Assembly: GCA_009741485.1 (NCBI GenBank)
Contig: CM019216.1
Coordinates: 54,664,918 to 54,728,917, forward strand
Length of the DNA: 64,000 bases
Direction: 5' to 3'
From: Malurus cyaneus samueli
Taxonomy: Eukaryota > Chordata > Aves > Passeriformes > Maluridae
The notes beneath the pieces were generated by a model that made no database searches, was not told the DNA's origin, and was given only the letters and a program-made list of their open reading frames with translations. The position numbers and the translations under genes were made by a program. This document shows positions 14,041 through 27,537 of this stretch, piece after piece (positions within the stretch are counted from its first letter, which is position 1; each line of letters starts with the position of its first letter).

Positions 14041-17000
14041 ATGGATGTAGTTCTAAAATGGCTCTTTCAAAATAAAAATTTGCTGCATCTAACAACACAG
14101 AGGTGGACACACCTTAACTGTCTTATTGCTGAAAGGGCCAGCACCTCCTTTCATCCTCATTGCTCACCTGGCTTCTCAGGGACTGACACTGACCCAGCCC
14201 TGATCACTTCCCATTTGCTTGGGCTCTGACAGCAGATGAACCTCAGAGTCTGGATTCTTGTTTGGAGCTTGCATGGTCCTTGAAAGGGGAGACACCTCTC
14301 AGATTTTTATTGTTTTTCTGACAGATTTTAGAGGATTGAATATGATTTTCTCTTCCTTTCCTGTAGATATATAATATATGGTAGACTAGGAAGGGTCACT
14401 ATATATAATCTCTGTTAGAAGAAGATGACTAACACAAACTCACTGTGTGGGAACATCACTTAAAATGTTAGAAGTGTGTTTTCTGACATCCTGGAGATAC
14501 ATGACTTGAGGTAAAACAAAACTACACATCATAGTTATAAATAAATTTAATTCTTTATTAAATAAAAATGCAGTACTTGGAATTGATTTTTGAGAACAGG
14601 GTTCACAGGCTGTTTTCTAAACCACCCACTGTGGTTCACAGTACTGTGAATATTACTACATTACCATGATTCATTCCTTCTCCATGCATGTGTGATTTCT
14701 CAGCATCTTCCATGGACTCAGCCAAAATGTAAACTTCAACACATGTGCAAAGGTTTGCTGAGAGGCACTAAGTTTGCGAGAAAAAAATCAATGTTGTAAA
14801 AATAGTCAAAGCAACTCTTCATAATGATATTTAATCTCTTGCATTTTTTTAAACCATCTATTGTCTAACAACTGGTTCCCTATACTGGACAATATACAGG
14901 CATCCTGTTTTCTAGGGTTGTCCAGTTTCCAGTGATAACTTCACACAATAGCTTCTTAAAAAGTGACTCTTAGAATTTGAAAACAATGAACAAACTAAAC
15001 TGTCCTCTGCTTATTTATATGAGCACATATAAATCTTTTTACAGTTGCTCCAGGCCAATGGAAGTATGCATTAATCAAGCTGGGTGGAGAAAAACAATAT
15101 ATAAACGCCTTGATATAAGTCATTTTCTGTGAGTTGTCTAAGTAGCCTAAACCCTCTGTCTCATGCAAAGATCTTTAAACAGATAGTATTTTAAAGAAAT
15201 CAGCATACTCCTTTTGCAAGCTCTGCATACAATCAGTTGCAGTCTGGAGAGTCAATAATTGTAATGTTTAACTGTAGACCTTGCAGGAATTCCTCTTTGA
15301 ATTCAGATGTCACCACCATCAATCTGCAGTATTTTTGGAATGCTAAATTATGCAGCAAAGGAAAACAAAGGAAGAAAAAAAAGTTGTTTTGCTGGCCTAA
15401 AATCATTTCTGTTAGAAAAACAAAAGAGAATATTAAACTCCTCTGGTTTACATTAATGAGTTTTATGATTGAACTCCTGGCCCTGTCAGCAAATGTCCTC
15501 TGTGTAATGTGTCATAGGCAAAAAATTGGGATCCTGACTCTCACTTTGCTAGAGGTTTTTCTTGCTACAGCTATTTTGCAAAGTCTTTGTAGGTATACAA
15601 GTCTGTTTCAGGTAAGTTATCTGAGCTAGTGCCAGGAAGCAGGAGTTCATTTCTGCCAGCTTCTGTGAAGCTGTGTAGCTGCTGCTCACCCTCCTTTGCA
15701 GTGGGAATCCATTGTATGGTACTTTAGAAGAAGTAAAAAGAGAAGCACTCAAAGCCAGCCCCTGCTGAATTTCGGCACTGCTGATATCACATTTGAACTG
15801 TAGACAGAGAGTCTGGATTATGTTTTTTATTACTGGTTTCAAAAGGAGGTTTAATAATAGCTGAGTGAGAAATTCAAGGTTTAATACCCATTCATCAACT
15901 GGTAGTCTCACTTTTTACTGTTTTAATATAGTCTTTATTGAGTTCATTTTGATTTATAACAGTGGGAGCAAAGATGTTTCCACTTAAACCAGGAGTGCTT
16001 TTCTTGTAATTCCTAAAAGCATTTTCAGTTACACACAAGTAAATACAATAAACATTTTCAAGATAATCTTATTTCTTCAGCACAGATAGCAATACAATTT
16101 CACATCAGGAAATTTAATTTAAATAGCACATTTGATCACTGTGACAGAAGCAGAAGGGAAAAGTGTAAGATTTTAATCAATATTAACTTAGATCCTTAGA
16201 CTACCCTTCAGTCTAGTTTTACTCAAGTGTCTATTTAAAAATGCAACCTTAACATTTAATACCTTAAAAACATTAGGGACAATTTTTCTTCTCTTGAATC
16301 AGAATCAGGGTGTTATTTGTTTGGTTATTTGTGTGGAAATAATGCCATGTATCAGCTGTCTTCCAGCATTTTGAGATTGCCAACTGCTTGGCACATACTA
16401 TCAGCACCGTTGCTTGGCTTCATAAGCTACAAATGCACCCATGTTTAAAATATATCAAATTTTGCCTTGTTTCTCCTTCAACCCACTGGTGTTCTCCTCA
16501 TTAAAATTCATCTACTTGTTGAAAGAAGTTAAACTATGTACTCTGCTGGAAAAGATGGCATTAAGGATGAGCATATTCTAGTGCCTGATGTCGTGTTTGT
16601 CATGTTACTGGTGTGGCAATAATGGTGGTTAAGGACTGTGAGTCATTCTCTTTATGAACTGTGAAGGGCAGCACTGACACAGTCAGTAACACAGCTGCTG
16701 ATCACTGCAGAGGCCAACCTGGGCACCATGGGACATGATTCCTCTGCTGGAATCCTTCATGGGTGCCAGTCATGGCAGAGTAGAGCACAGGCAACAGACC
16801 CAGCCCCACTCTGTGCAAGCAGGAACAAAATTTTGGTGGCCTGTGTGGTGACCAGGTTCCATCTGTTGGCTTACCCTGGTGTCTGTCAGCACAGACACTG
16901 CACAGACACTGACTGGGTCATCTCCCCTCATTGCCTTTGCTCCTGTTCATACACTTTGTACATTTTTTGTACATTTTCCATTCAAACTTCAGCAGCAGCA

Positions 17001-18174
17001 AATAAAGAGCAGAGGGAGCTGCCTCTGCTCTCCTGCTGGAGATGTGGACACAGAAACTTTTCAGTTTGGAGCAGCTGTGGAGCACTTGACAGCCGACATG
17101 GCAGTGGTATCTTCTTCCAGGGCACTACTCCTCCTAGTTTGATGACTGGAAAAGACCAGCATCTCTGAGCCAAATTTCCCAGAGGGTCTTTATCCTGGTA
17201 GACTGGGCATTGATTGCTAACAGGGCACAGAATTTCAATAAGCTGACAATGCAATTCCTTTCCTGGCAGAAAGGAGGAAGTAAAGTTGTGACACAGAAGC
17301 ACTTACAGATGATTTACACCACTGAAGATTTTTTTCTTAGTAAAGAAAACCTTCAGGATTGAAGTGGAAAAAGAGAGAGGAAATCACAACAAAATTAGAA
17401 CTTTGGATTCAGGTGATCAGTCTCAAGGTTGTACTTCCTGAATGATTATTCTTCTCTTCCATTCTCTTTTCACTCTTTTCAAAATTTCACTCTAGTGTGT
17501 GTATTCTTCTTGGTGTTTTAATTCATGACAGTGAGCCAAAATTGAGCAAGGTGGTTGCAGACACTGCATCATCTGGAGTTTTCCTCTTTTTTTTTTTTGG
17601 TCAATTCTCTGTGATTTGGAAAACACCAGTGATTAGTCAGCATATCACATATCACAAGGAACTCACAGCACAAGGAATAAATATCTTCAAAGGACCTATA
17701 ATTTCTTTCTGCAGTGTCTTTGGATTAGATCACTGATGCCTGCAAAAGTTTGGGAATAAGATGTGAACAAATTAACTTCTTCCTTTTGAAATCATCATGC
17801 TGGAGTCAGATGACTTCAGACTTTACAGGCTCCTGTCGTTGGAAGCAATGGGAGAACAGAGACGGGGAGAGGCAAAATGTTTTCTTCCAACCTCATCATG
17901 CAGGCTTGTTCTATTGTTTTAGGGATTAATTCCTTACGGTGCATATCCAAAATAATAGGACTGTCCAAGATAATAGGTACTCTTCAGAAAACAGAGACCT
18001 AAAATAAAGAGAGAGCCTTTTAGTTTTATAACTAAGTAAGAGTTTTTCCATGACCCAGAACACCACACTGTATTTTTTATGTCTACGTAAGCAGCTCATT
18101 CATAGTACTGCTGGGGAAGTAATAAATGAAAATTGCATTCCAGTCATAACTGACATTGATAATTTTTAATTTCT

Positions 18175-18201
18175 TTAATCTCATTAATCTCATTAATCTC
18201 A
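18175..18201. repeat. 9-bp tandem repeat, three copies
   Basis: Three perfect copies of TTAATCTCA sit in MYCT1 intron 1. Confidence 0.93.
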
Positions 18202-21200
18202 TTGTCTTTTAGCATTTAGTTAAAACATTATACAAAAAATAGATACAATTACCCAATAGGAATAAAAATTAAAAGCAAGTAAAATTCATGAATGCAAAGT
18301 GAATGGGAGAGAAGGGAGCAGAATGCTCTAAGCAAATGTTGTCAGAGGAAGGAATGAACTGTATTGATTTGATGAAGGCAAACATATCTGAAAGGATATA
18401 CCTGAGTTTTTTGGTCAGGAGGCTGTACTAAAACATTTCCTATGTCACAGCCAGCCATATAATATATGTAAAATGCAGTCCGCATGCTGAATCTGCAGCT
18501 CCCCTTCTGGCACACACTGACAATATCTACAGCAGCAACTTTCCTGCTCAGATTTCCCAGAGTGCTTTATCAAGCACTACCTTCACAAGTCTGCTTGACA
18601 TTTGAATCTCAGAGTCTGGTTCTGCCTCATCAAGGACACTGATCCACAGCTCAGGACTTCCTTGCAACTCGGGTCTTTACCTCATGGTCTCTGATATTAA
18701 GAGGCTCAAATCACTGAATAGACATTTTGCAATGCCCGTAATGGTAGAGTTGATAGGAGAGCCAATTGTGTGTGAAAAAGTCTTTTTTTCTGATTTCCCA
18801 CCTTTTTCTTCCAATCAGATAAATGAAATATACTTCCAGTTTTGCTATCAAAAATATTCTAGAGTAGTTGTAGTTCTTTGTTGCTTGCCTAACCTTTAAT
18901 CTTCTAAGATTTTCTCCTTTACTCATTCAAGATGGAGCCTTTAAAAAAAAGGCAAAAGTTGTACATGACTAAAATTACCTTTCCGTGCTCTCATGTCTTC
19001 TAATAACAAAGAGCAGCATGTCTTTCATTCCTATTTCACAGTCAAGTATATTTACTGGTGTTAGAAGAAGGGCTTGTTTTGTGTTTAATCCAAATGCCTT
19101 CCTCATTGGTTTGTTCTAGTATCAGTCAGTGGCATGGGAATTTGGGCAACCCCATGTAAAAGTAGTCTAATATAAAATAGTGAATAATAAGGAAGGATGC
19201 ATTTCCTAGATTAGTCAGAAAGCTCTCAGCATTCACTTCATGAAATGGCCAGAAAAACTGGCTGAAAAATACATCCCTATTTCTTAGCCCACAAGATATT
19301 GATTGGATGGATTAATCAGAGCACCATTTTTCTAAAATATGCACAAACTGTATGAAAGGTGTGAGTGCATAATACAAGGCATAGAGCAGGGAGAAGTAGA
19401 GAACCCCTATGTACCTTTGGGTCAGTCTGCTATGGACAGACTATGTCCTTGGGGCTGCAGATTTCCAATTCTGTCAAATAACACACCTGCAAGCGTGCCT
19501 GGCTTAGTGCACGTGTAGCTGTGTTAGGGCAGTGGTAATAGAAAGCCATTTCACACTCCTCCAACAAGAAACCTGCCAACAATACCAAAATTTTTATCCA
19601 TTTCAAAATATGTTCAGAGGCAGAGTTCCTAACATGGAGCAGAATATCTTGATGCTTCCCAAATTCACTTAGAAACTAGAATTGCCTTATTTTCCTGTGG
19701 GCAACTTGAACTTAGAACAAGCTGGATTCTGTTAGAGATGTTTTTGGAAACAGGAAGGCAGATTTTAGTTGGGTTTCTGGGAAAGTAGATGGCACCACCA
19801 TGTTTCAGGTTCCTATTTGAAAACCAGAGAAAATATCCCTGTGCTGCTTCATAAGAATATCTCAAGAGAAAGGTGATGAGGTAAAATGTGACACATGATC
19901 AGATAAAAAGACAGCTCTGGCTTTGCAAATGTTTCCTGCACACACTGAGTATTTCAAGTCCCTTTATCTAAGAAGCAGGTGGCAACTCAGATATAAAATA
20001 TGATGCATTTAAACAACACTATGAAAGACAGTGAAATCTATGTTAATGTTACATCCTTGAAATGTTTTCCTTCTTATCACCAGCTTTAAATCTAGAGTAC
20101 CTACAAGTTCTCCTTTCTGCTCCTTGATTAAAATCTACATGATGCTTCACATTTAATAGTGAAGTAGTATTTACTGATTGCTTAACCAAATATTTAAATG
20201 AATGAGTAACATAGTTCATATGGATGAAGAATCATTGCAATGTCCCTGCAAGGTGAATTTGCAGAAATCAGGACTATGAAAATCCTATACATCTCAGCAG
20301 AGTATTTAGGCTAGGGGCCAATTTTGCTTTTGTTACAAATGCCACACACTGGGACATCAGAGAGACCCTGAGAACACAGGCAAAACCAAATAATGACCAC
20401 GCCAGTAAAACTCAGCTTTACCTATATAAGAACTAAACCAGACATTCTTTTTCCCCATCTTTGATAGGGCTGTAGGATTATGCATCCTCACAGGCCCAGC
20501 AGCATCAGAGGAACTTTTGTTGCATGGCTTCCAGAGCTACAGATATTTCAGTGGCTTTCTTTTCCACTTCAGTTGAGATACTGATCTGCATGACAATCCT
20601 GTGATAGAGATGAAGAAAATGTCACATAATTAAATCACTTCTCAACTGATTAAATAATCAGAAGCTGATTTAAGTGTGTTGTGTAATTTGGACAAGGAAC
20701 AGGGAAGACATCTAGGACAAATGAGACCCCCACACACCAGATTTCCTCTGCTTGAACCTGTTAAGAACTCTCAAAGGAAAATATTATTGTCCCATCTGTC
20801 AGGTCAAGATCTCCAGAAGATCTTCCCTTTTCTACTTCCCTTCTGCTGACTTGGGATGTGTCACAAGGCAGCAGCAGAGCAGCCTGGGCCAGTGACTCAA
20901 AGAGGACACAGCTGTCATATAAACAGTAGTGACACTGAGAGCAGTGGCAATGGCAACAAGGGTGTGGGTTTAACTGAAGGAAAATTTAAAAGACAGCCTG
21001 TGATGGTGAAGCATTAGCAATGACAGCAACTGCATTTGAACTTCAGCTCTTCAGTGGCAGCACTCAGGGTCCCTGGCTCCTCATCTGAAGTCCTCCAAAG
21101 ATATTTTTATGTCAAATAAATCCATGACTTGTTATGTAATTTAAAAGGAAGTTATTCTCATCTTCCCCTTCTCAACTTCAAGATGTACCCTGTTTGTTTC

Positions 21201-21646
21201 CCCCCAGCTGTGTTTGGGAGGAGCTGATTGTATGCAGATTTTCAGTTGGGTTTCTTATGCTCATAGCAGTGCACAAAATTCAGTGTTTGCTGGATTGGCT
21301 GTGTCCCTGTGCTTCTCTGCCCCCTGGCATCGCTACAGGTGAGAGGGGCTCACTGCACCTTCCCATGCTGCTCATTCTGCAGCCAAACTGCTGTGGTGGC
21401 CCATCAAGGACAGGAGTCATCTGTCAATTCCAAACATACTCTGCCCGTGTAAATTTCTACAGGAGACAGAACTGCGCCTTAGCCTTACATTGTTTTATTT
21501 CTCTGCTAGCTTTTGGAAGTACCTTTTTGTATCAACTGCTAGACTACTACAGTTTAGCATAAACTTCACCTAAAACTTTATCAAATAAATCATATACTGC
21601 CTTCTGAAGGGGAAGTGTTATCAAACTATGCCTATGGTTATTGTTG

Positions 21647-21728
21647 TTATTATAATTATTATTATTATTATTATATTATTATTATTTTATTATATTAATT
21701 ATTATTATTATTATTATTATTATTATTT
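21647..21728. repeat. (ATT)n microsatellite
   Basis: The stretch is an interrupted ATT/TTA trinucleotide repeat of about 80 bases in MYCT1 intron 1. Several single-base interruptions (TTATATTATT, TTTTATTA) break it into shorter pure blocks. Confidence 0.95.
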
Positions 21729-24700
21729 TTCCCTATCAGTTAAGTAAAATATTTGATGAGCACATGAAAGTTGCATTCCCATTACAGAAGAGAAGGGGAC
21801 CATAATAAGTCAGATTTTGGAAAGTCTGACTGAAAGAGAGATTGAAAAAGTTAAGATGCAAATGCATCCCAAGATCTTACATGCAAGCCTGTCAGAAAGA
21901 TAAAAGTAGATACTAATGAGGAACTTATTTTTTTCTTTGTCCTTATTCTGGCAAGCCCAAAGAAAAGAGTATTATTACTGTAGTTGGATGAAAGCAACAA
22001 TCTATGTCACAAAGAGAAGAGACCAGTTTTATTCTTGCATTCTGTCTATTTGGAGCACGACTTTTTCCTTGTATATAAATTATTCTTTTAAAGTGAGTCT
22101 GTCATTCTCAGGCTTTTTGTGGCATCCTAATTATTGCTTTTGTGCTTTCTCTACCCCACTATAAAGCCATTGATTTATCAAATGCCTCACAATCTTTATC
22201 AGAAAGGGCATAAATCTGAGGTAGCACAAAGAAAAGACAAAGTTTCCTTAGAGTATTAGGGTTATTTATTCACAAATTCCCATTTTACCATTGTAATTTA
22301 TTTAACCAGGAATTAAATGACTTTATAATATTTGTTAAAATATTTGTTAAAAAGTGAGGCTGTGAGTGGTGCCATCTCCCTTATATAGAAGATTGATCTG
22401 AAGCATGGAGATGGAATGAAATGTCCAAAATAAAAAAAAAAACTAGGAGAAGAAAATAAAATCAAGATTCAAGATTGAATCTTTTTTCTTACTAAGATTA
22501 TTTTAATTTCATAATCCTATCCTTTCATCTGGAAAAGAAATAAAAGGAATTTTAAAAATAATCAGAAAAAAACTATCAATATTTATTACAGACTATGCCA
22601 TTTTCCCCTCCTTTTCAAGTTAGAAGATTCACTTCCTATATATGCATTAAGAAAAGATACTTTCAGATTTTGAAACTTATTGTATTGTACTGAAGTTTGC
22701 ACCAAACAATCCTAAATTATTCTTCTAACATAATTTATTCCTTTCTATTTGAGGAGATAGAAAAGGGACTAATGTGAATTTGATTTTCACGTATAGAGAA
22801 TGAGACAATCATAATTTATCTGTTAAATTACATCAACCAAAACTCCATCAACAATACAAATATATACAGCATTGTTATGAAACAGCAGCTGGGAAATTTT
22901 CAGCAAAATTAATGAGGGAGAAAAAAAAAGTTCAATGTAATGCCCAAATTTCTTTGGGCTCTGACAAATGTTTGCTAAGGACAAGCTCCACCTGAAGCTG
23001 TGTCTGGGTCAGGCACTGATGACAGAATTACTGTGGTGGGACTGGGGATGTTTTCTATACATTTTTCACCCCACATTCTTCGCAACAACCCCAAATCCTT
23101 GTGCTTTGTTCTACCTCTGGATGTGTTCTGTTTTGTTAAATGTAGGCTGTGTACCTCAGTATTTCATCCTGAATTTTAAGAATTTTAGAAAATTCTGCTT
23201 AATTTTAAGGTTTCACTGCAATCACTCAATCTCTGTTCATATATGAGATTACTTACTCTCAGGTGTAAATTATTTTTATCGATCAAGTAATAACTATAAT
23301 GTCATATTGCACAGTGTCAGATTGTGATTTAATATTTGATTTAGGTTCATTCAGAGACCATACAGCTTACTTCTAGTTTTGTGAGCTGGGTAGGAATGTC
23401 TGGACAGAGGTTTGCTTGCTGCACATGCAGAGAAGATTAAATTCTATTACTGTTTTTGTAATGCATTAGGAATCACAGTGAAACCCCATGGTAACAAAGT
23501 TTCTATCTCTGTCTGCCTGAAGGAATCTTTGCTTCGTTTTACATAGTTGTGATGAGGGCATTAATTTAAACATGCTGACATCTCTATCTTAGATGTTTCC
23601 TTCTGATTTTTACAATTACTCGTTGTCATTCCAGTAAAAATCAACTGCCGGTAATATCAAGCGAACATCATTACTCTGAGTTGGTTTGTGGGTTATTTTG
23701 ATGGCATATTCCATTCCCCTGGCTTTTTATCACAATCAATTATGGTATTAGTAATCAAAGCAAATGTTCTCTGGTGGATGGAGATCATTCTGGTTGTCAC
23801 TGTGGATATCAAGAAATAGGAGTTTAAGAACAGACTTAGGCTTATGTTCTTCCATGATCACAGATATTTGTATGAAGGTACAAAATTGTAGAAGTTTTAC
23901 ATCTTTATGTTTCTGAATACTTTTGCTGTGCCTCTGTTTACTTCACTTTCAAAGCCTCTGTAAAATGCTTGTCCTAAGTGCTTATAGCAATACAATTCCG
24001 ATTTTTTTTTTCTTGGTTTTCAGGTACTATAAATGTCTCTTTAATCTTCTATTGGAATGTTTCTCGCCAGCTTTTTCTGACACCTTATTTTATTGGAATG
24101 AAGGTGGTTTAGTTTTCCAGTATGAGTTTCCAGCAGAGGGCAATCTTGTTCTTAGATAGGTTCCTCCTTGGTGAAATTAAACTACTGATGAGCAGCCAGC
24201 CTCTCAGCATTTCAAAATGGGTATTAATTCAAAAGCAGGGACTGTCTTTTGGTTTTCTAACTTGTCATTTAATTAATCATTTGTCGGATGCTTCTGGAGC
24301 CTGTTTACTTACCTAATCGAAGAAAATCTTAGAAACTGCACAAAATGATGCCAGCATGGACCTTGAGCCTTCATTTGTTCTGCCTTCTTTTTTCAAGATA
24401 GGATTAACTATATTACAATGCTTGGCTGATGTTGCTTTTAAAAATCATTGCTGGGAGTAGATGCACTACATGCATGGACTATCTATTCTAGTTCTTACCT
24501 GTCCTCACAGAAACAGGTTTTTTATATTCTTTGCTTTATTTTAAACCCAGTACTTCTTATTTTATCTGCTGTGGACATTTAAAAAAACCTATTAAGTTAT
24601 TAGGTGAAGTGGGTGAATTACTCTGTTGCTGCAGAAAATCTTTCAGTAGCACAGGCTGAATAAAACATTTCTGTAATAAGTTTGAATGCAGAGCTCTGAT

Positions 24701-26785
24701 ATTTCTGGCAGCATAACAATCTCACTTGTTTTATTAGTTTTTATGTCCTCCACAGTCTGCTTTTCTTTCACCTGTTTTCCCCTACAAATTCTGTTTTCAA
24801 GATGTCCCTATCATTGCATCTTCATTTTCTGGACATCACAACTACCTGAACCACCTCGTGTTTGTCACTCTCAGTCGTCTCACCAGTCACGTGTGAAGTT
24901 TTCTTGAAGTTTTGTCATGACTAAGATCACAGCTGGTTGATATTACGCAGCAGCTGATTCACCACCCAACTGAATCATGGACTGCCTACAAATGATTAAT
25001 GAGAGGCTGTTTTGCTAACACAATTAGTGCCAATTGGCAAGATAGTAACATCAACACTCTTCAGATACAGAGAAATTGCTTTTTTGAGCTCAGCATGACA
25101 AAAGCAGCACGGGAGCTGGCTACTGATACTAGCCCCGGCTTTAAAACTGGTGTTTTTTGTTTTTTTTTTTTAAATGGTAGAACCAGCATAAAATTTCAAG
25201 TAGTTCAATCACTTCAAGCCTTCTGTGGTGGGAATAGTGGTTCTTTGGGCCCCGGGTACACTTCATTTCCCACCTGGCTGTCTGGGATGCATGAGGAGGA
25301 GTAGCTGTAGCCTGTCCAGCTCAGAGAAGTACATTTGCCATTGCTGAGGACTCCAGTGCAGGGGGCTCGGGGTGCAGGGCCAGCTGCAGGCTGAGTTCTG
25401 GGGGGCAGCATCCTGAGCCCGTGGCCTGCTGACCCTTTGCACAACAAAGGATGCTGGGGACCTGTGGCCTGCCAGGGGACCGGACACTCGGACACTGAGA
25501 CAGCAGGAGCGTCTGCCAGATTTTCCTGTCCTTAGACTGGGAGGGGCTAAAAGCCCAGGGGTTACTTTTTTCGGGGTCCCTACTTGGAGGAACCAGCTTG
25601 AGCTGTTATTTTATTATTTAGTTACTGCGCCATGGTTAAATTATTTCAAGGATGTGGCCATCTGAGACTCTTCTATGGGCAGCCTGAGGCTGAATTAGTG
25701 AGGAAACCTGGTCTGACTGCAGGGGTGTTGTGGGGGGGTGTAGCTGCAAAACAGCTCGTGTTCCAGCTCAGGTGGTGCGAGTTTGACTGCCAGAGTGGCT
25801 CCTGGGTGCTCAAACAGGGAGATTTCCTTAACATTATGGCTGTTAGGAAGTTGCTATGACTTTTTTGAAACTTTGCTGGACCTTGGCTGCTCCTGTCTGG
25901 TTTTGCACGGAAAGGGGTATGCTGTGTTCATCTGCTAATGACTTAGCTGAACCTCACTTGAAATCTGAGGCACTGAGACTCCTCTAAAACAGTGTCTGAA
26001 CCATTATCACTATCGGGTTAATAGATTTGTAATTTGTAGAATGCAATTCATGCTTTAGTACGCTAGCTGGTGCTCTATACTAAGCTGTGAAATGCGTGTG
26101 TAAGGCATTAATTCCCACACTGGTTTGTACGCTCCGCTTTTGTCACCGAGCTTTCATTTTGGGAAAATACCACCTCGGTAAAAAAAGGCTGAGCTGATTT
26201 TTTCATGTTTGAGATCAAACCCTCTACTAGTTATCAAGGCTTTTCAGGTTCGGGTCAAGGCAAGCTGAAGTTTGTGCAAATGTGTGTGTGTGTAGGGAGA
26301 GGAACGCTTACCAAGTTAAACAAGTTTTGATTAACTGGAATATAACATCGCATAAAGGAGAGAGAGCTAGCAAAAATGTGAGAAGGAAAAAATTAAAACG
26401 GAAATAAATTTAGAATTCTAAAATATTGTTTGAAAATATAAAAATAACTGTCTTCCACTGTATGCCACAGCGGAATGTTCTGATATTTCTCATTGCTAAT
26501 ACAGCTGAAACCAATGAGCTTGTATGTTTTACATCTGAGCTTGCTGGAGTCCCCATAGGATAAGATTTGCATGCCAGATGCACAATGGCTCATGCTGGTT
26601 TGGGGCAGGTGGAAAAAAAGAAAAATTGGAAAATTACTCTCAGATGTTTAGGTAAATTAACAGAATCTTGCTCTGACGCAGTATGAGTAAAATGTCTCTA
26701 TAGAAAGCTGAGTTTAAACGCTGAACAATGCCATCCTGGGTGACATGCTACCTTACCACTGCTAATAATTTTGAAATAAAACTTC

Positions 26786-27286
26786 TGTTGTGGTCTAGGA
26801 ATGGCACTCCACACTTTAGTGTTCCCACCCCAAGACTCCCCCAAACCAGACTCCATTTGTTAACTCTCCAGTGCCTTTCCCTTCCAATTCCCTCTCCAAG
26901 GGTGGAGTTGAGAACTGGATGCACAAAATGGTGAAAATTATGGGCTGAGATAAGAACAATTTACTGGAGACAGCAATGAGATAACAAAACAGTAACACCA
27001 ACAATAATAATAACAAAAGGACACAGAAAATGGGTAATTCACACATAAAAAAAAGCTCACTGACCAATCTGACATGGCATGACCTAGAGACAATGAACCA
27101 ACAGGTTCCCTACCCTGCCACACTTTTTTGTTGCACCTGAAACAACACCCTTCTTCCTGGAAGCGAGAGTCCCTTACTTCTGCCCTATAAAGAATAACAA
27201 CCTAGACATGCCCACACAGCTCCAGGTTCTGTTCCCTCACAGCTATTGCAGAAAAATTAACTGTGCTGGCCAAAACCAAGACAACA
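26786..27286 (-). mobile_element. Solo LTR of an endogenous retrovirus-like element, minus orientation
   Basis: The 501-base segment begins TGTTGTGG and ends AAGACAACA, so TGTTGT and ACAACA form a perfect terminal inverted repeat with the TG...CA ends of an LTR. Read on the minus strand it starts TGTTGTCTTGGTTTTGGCC and, past its middle, carries a TTCTTATCTCAGCCCAT block. That block matches the TTTATCTCAACCTGTGAG region of the LTR at 37787, so the two belong to one family. No retroviral coding sequence lies next to it, so it is a solo LTR. The flanks ACTTC and GCTTA give at best a decayed target-site duplication. Confidence 0.8.
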
Positions 27287-27324
27287 GCTTACTTTGTGCT
27301 CTTTGAATAAAACAAGGACAATAC

Positions 27325-27343
27325 AATAACAACAACAACAACA
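27325..27343. repeat. (AAC)n short microsatellite
   Basis: A short pure run of AAC/ACA triplets lies just outside the LTR end. Confidence 0.85.
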
Positions 27344-27501
27344 ATTAACAGCTCCAAAACATAAAGATTGTACTATTTGAAAGTCACCCATTAGAAATCA
27401 AATCAGGTGTGTGGGTATCATCTCAACCTGTGGGTGTTTTCTGAATTCTTGCGCCTAGCAATAAAATGAGCAGAACAGATGCTTGGAAAGCTGGCTGGTT
27501 C

Positions 27502-27537
27502 TTTATTAGCTTTATTAGCTTTATTATCTTTATTAGC
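27502..27537. repeat. 9-bp tandem repeat, four copies
   Basis: Four adjacent copies of TTTATTAGC are present; the third copy has one change (TTTATTATC). Confidence 0.92.

Noticed and set aside
15237..15629. 130-codon open frame in MYCT1 intron 1
   Set aside because: It contains a hydrophobic stretch, but there is no matching family and no flanking signals.
27410..27450. ATCTCAACCTGTGGGTGTTTTCT, similar to the internal block of the LTRs
   Set aside because: The resemblance is limited to about 20 bases and the flanking sequence does not follow the LTR, so a third LTR is not called.
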